Below, piece by piece: positions 61,811 to 64,000 of a stretch of 64,000 bases of DNA. Made by a program: the position numbers and the translations under genes. The notes beneath the pieces were generated by a model, which was not told the DNA's origin, did no database searches, and saw nothing but the letters and a program-made list of their open reading frames with translations. This DNA comes from CAVQNQ01 sp963714205 (lineage in GTDB: Bacteria; Acidobacteriota; Terriglobia; Bryobacterales; Bryobacteraceae), in contig CAVQNQ010000004.1 of NCBI GenBank assembly GCA_963714205.1, positions 124,001 to 188,000 of the forward strand, given 5' to 3'. Within the stretch, counting starts at the first letter, position 1, and each line of letters begins with the position of its first letter.

Positions 61811-64000
61811 ATGGCGAAGTTGCATCTTCGGTTGCTCGGGCTGTTAGCCGGATTGACGCTGGTTTTTGCACCCAATCCAGCCTCTTGCCAAACGACTTTC
61901 GGCTCAATTGTGGGTACTGTTACGGATCCCAGCGGAGCGGCCATCGGCCAGGCGGCTGTTAAACTCACCAACCTTGGCACATCGGAAGTACGAACTACTG
62001 TTACGTCTACGGAGGGCCTCTATCAGTTCGTCAACCTGCTACCCGGCTCCTACCGCGTCGACGTCGAAAAGCCGGCCTTTAAGACCGCCACCCGCGTACC
62101 GATTGCGGTGCAGGTGCAAAACACGCTTAAGATCGACTTTGCGTTAGAAGTCGGCGCTACAAGTCAGACGGTCGAGGTTACCGAAGAAACACCACTGCTT
62201 CAGCCGGAGACGTCTTCGCTCGGTCAGGTGGTCAGCCAGGTTGAAGTTAATACACTCCCGTTGAACGGCCGAAACGCGATGAATCTGACTGCGCTGGCGC
62301 CTTCGGTAGTGCCCCAGGGGCAAACGTCGGGAACAGTGACGGGAACCAACCAGTATTCTTATGGCAATTACCAGATCGGCGGCGGCATGGCCAACGAAAG
62401 CGCGGCATTCCTGGATGGGCAGCCGCTGAACATCGTCTACCAGAATATCCTGTCACTCATCCCAGCCCAGGATTCGCTACAAGAATTCAAGGTTCAGACC
62501 AACAGTTTGCCCCCAGAATACGGGCGCCTTGCTGGCGGCGTAATCAATTTCAGCACGAAGTCGGGTAGCAACCAGCTGCACGGGGGCGGCTGGGAATTCC
62601 TGCGAAACAAAGTACTGAACAGCAACAACTTCTTCAGCAACGAACAAGGTCTCGCGACACCACCCTTCACGCAGAATCAGTTCGGAGCGGATATTGGCGG
62701 CCCGGTTTATATTCCCCACATCTACAATGGCAAAAACAAGACATTTTTCTTTTTTGACTACGAGGGTTTTTGGCTACGTCAAGGCCAAACGTTTGTAACT
62801 ACCGTCCCCACACCCCAACAGCGCAATGGCGACTTTTCCTCTACATACCTGCCGGGCGGCGCGCTGGACGCCATTTACGATCCGAATACGACCACTCCAG
62901 TATCGGGAAATACAGGCCAGTACGTCCGCACGCAGTTCCCGAACAACATGATCCCCTTAACGCGCTTTTCCCCCGCATCCATTCAGCTCATGAACCTTTT
63001 TCCCCTTCCAAACGCGCCCGGCACGGCGCTCACCGCTACTAACAACTGGGTCGGTAATTCAAGTATTGGCGGCGACAATAACCAATACGTCGGACGCGTC
63101 GATCAGAACGTTTCCGACAAGCAGCACATATTAGGGCGATTCACCCATTTCAACGATTTCGATCTCCCCACGGACCCTTTCGGCAACGGCGTCTGCTTGG
63201 ATCGTTGCTCGGACCGGGTTATCAACAACAGCTTCGTATTCCATGACATCTACACTGTCTCGCCCACAACTGTTGTTGATATTTCGCCAAGTTACTTGCG
63301 CTACGAGTACCATCGAACGCCTATCCTCTACCCGTATAATCTCACGTCCCTTGGCTGGCCTGCGTCTTTGCAAAGCGAGGTCGCCTTCCCGGTCGTACCC
63401 GAGCCAATCATCAGCGGATATGATCCCGCCGGCTTCTTTGGCAGCGCAGGCATGAGCTCCCTAATCAATGCTGCCGATGACACCGCTCGCATCGCTGGCA
63501 GTGTAACTAAAATCGTCGGATCGCATACTTTGGGCATGGGCGGCGAGTTTATGCGGCAGACCCACAACTTTGTGCTGAATAACGGTGGCACTGGGGCCTT
63601 TAACTTTAACGCGGGCTTTACAGCAAGCCAGTGGCCGGCGAACCCCACCGGCGGGTCGGGGTGGGCTTCTTTTCTGCTCGGGGATGCGGCCGGCGGCTCC
63701 TTATCGTCATCGTCCCCAACCGCTGGTGAACAGCGATACTCCGCGCTGTACTTCAATGACGACTGGAAGGTGACGAAGCGATTGACGCTGAATCTAGGGA
63801 TCCGCTGGGAGCGGGATGGTCCCTGGACCGAGCGCTTCAACCGGATGGCGTACTTCGAACCCGGCACCGTGAATCCAGTTCTACAACAAGCCGGCCTTAG
63901 CTATAGTGGCGCTCTCGGTGTCGTCGATTCTCCCACACGTTCGAGCCGTTACGGCGTCAACCCGGACAACCATCAGTTCTCTCCTCGCGTCGGCCTGGCT
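61811..64000 (+). CDS. Oar-like TonB-dependent receptor, N-terminal part (runs off the right edge)
   Basis: ATG at 61811 with GGAGG at 61801-61805. The frame stays open through 64000, giving 730 residues of a protein probably over 1000 long. Signal peptide MAKLHLRLLGLLAGLTLVFA; carboxypeptidase-regulatory-like domain GSIVGTVTDPSGAAIGQAAV at about 35-115; plug with VNTLPLNGRNAMNLTALAPS and VQTNSLPPEYGRLAGGVINF near 240; then the first barrel strands with YFNDDWKVTKRLTLNLGIRW. Same family as the two receptors at 42.8-49.5 kb. The 3' part and its partner genes are outside the window. GC content is lower than its neighbours, which may reflect later acquisition. Confidence 0.9.
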   Translation, partial: MAKLHLRLLGLLAGLTLVFAPNPASCQTTFGSIVGTVTDPSGAAIGQAAVKLTNLGTSEVRTTVTSTEGLYQFVNLLPGSYRVDVEKPAFKTATRVPIAVQVQNTLKIDFALEVGATSQTVEVTEETPLLQPETSSLGQVVSQVEVNTLPLNGRNAMNLTALAPSVVPQGQTSGTVTGTNQYSYGNYQIGGGMANESAAFLDGQPLNIVYQNILSLIPAQDSLQEFKVQTNSLPPEYGRLAGGVINFSTKSGSNQLHGGGWEFLRNKVLNSNNFFSNEQGLATPPFTQNQFGADIGGPVYIPHIYNGKNKTFFFFDYEGFWLRQGQTFVTTVPTPQQRNGDFSSTYLPGGALDAIYDPNTTTPVSGNTGQYVRTQFPNNMIPLTRFSPASIQLMNLFPLPNAPGTALTATNNWVGNSSIGGDNNQYVGRVDQNVSDKQHILGRFTHFNDFDLPTDPFGNGVCLDRCSDRVINNSFVFHDIYTVSPTTVVDISPSYLRYEYHRTPILYPYNLTSLGWPASLQSEVAFPVVPEPIISGYDPAGFFGSAGMSSLINAADDTARIAGSVTKIVGSHTLGMGGEFMRQTHNFVLNNGGTGAFNFNAGFTASQWPANPTGGSGWASFLLGDAAGGSLSSSSPTAGEQRYSALYFNDDWKVTKRLTLNLGIRWERDGPWTERFNRMAYFEPGTVNPVLQQAGLSYSGALGVVDSPTRSSRYGVNPDNHQFSPRVGLA

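Overview
The window is GC-rich bacterial chromosome, most consistent with a soil Acidobacteriota of the Bryobacterales/Solibacter type. This is inferred from gene content: four large TonB-dependent receptors (three of Oar type with an N-terminal carboxypeptidase-regulatory-like domain), five secreted PQQ-like beta-propeller proteins that begin with a WPQ(W/F)RGP-like motif, a B12-dependent ribonucleotide reductase, and genomic-island features. No rRNA is present, so the assignment is inference.

Layout. 0-17 kb is housekeeping: a peptidoglycan-recognition amidase fragment, nrdJ with a pair of NrdR-box-like sites, a DASS anion transporter, a degenerate receiver protein, serine biosynthesis (serA plus a class V aminotransferase), an FkbM methyltransferase, YqeY, an OPT transporter, a GT4 glycosyltransferase, ribA, a LytS-type kinase, a methyltransferase overlapping tRNA-Leu(CAG), purU and dodecin. 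17-29 kb holds a beta-propeller/lipoprotein pair, a glycosyltransferase-ABC ATPase-FtsX permease operon, a Cys-rich small protein next to a copper-type TonB receptor, a secreted metallo-beta-lactamase-fold protein and a HicBA toxin-antitoxin pair. 29-34 kb is an operon of three beta-propeller paralogues and a chalcone-isomerase-like protein.

34.3-42.7 kb is the most notable part: a tightly coupled operon of beta-propeller, NHL-type propeller, Tat-exported polyferredoxin (NapG-like), membrane polyferredoxin (NapH-like), membrane-anchored NuoE-like subunit, NuoF-like NADH/FMN/Fe-S subunit, and a fusion of a NuoG-type [2Fe-2S] domain with a GltD-like FAD/NAD(P) oxidoreductase. Together they look like a membrane NAD(P)H oxidoreductase that passes electrons to or from the quinone pool or the periplasm, with an extracytoplasmic propeller partner. 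I know of no characterised complex with this exact set.

42.8-50.4 kb has two Oar-like receptors and remnants of an RND adaptor and a transposase. At tRNA-Phe (50.4 kb) a tyrosine integrase, an excisionase-like HTH gene and a MerR-type regulator mark the edge of an integrative element; the MerR promoter region carries two copies of a long imperfect palindrome. From 53 kb on, blocks of a very GC-rich, same-orientation, roughly 280-bp tandem repeat with several hairpins lie between ordinary genes (NTF2-like, SDR/DUF2867, fasciclin, DUF378, XRE-cupin, rpsU, HU). The window ends inside another Oar-like receptor.

Many otherwise good genes are broken by single-base frameshifts, often in short homopolymers, while close neighbours are intact. 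This looks more like consensus error in the assembly than decay, so frameshifted genes are annotated as single genes.
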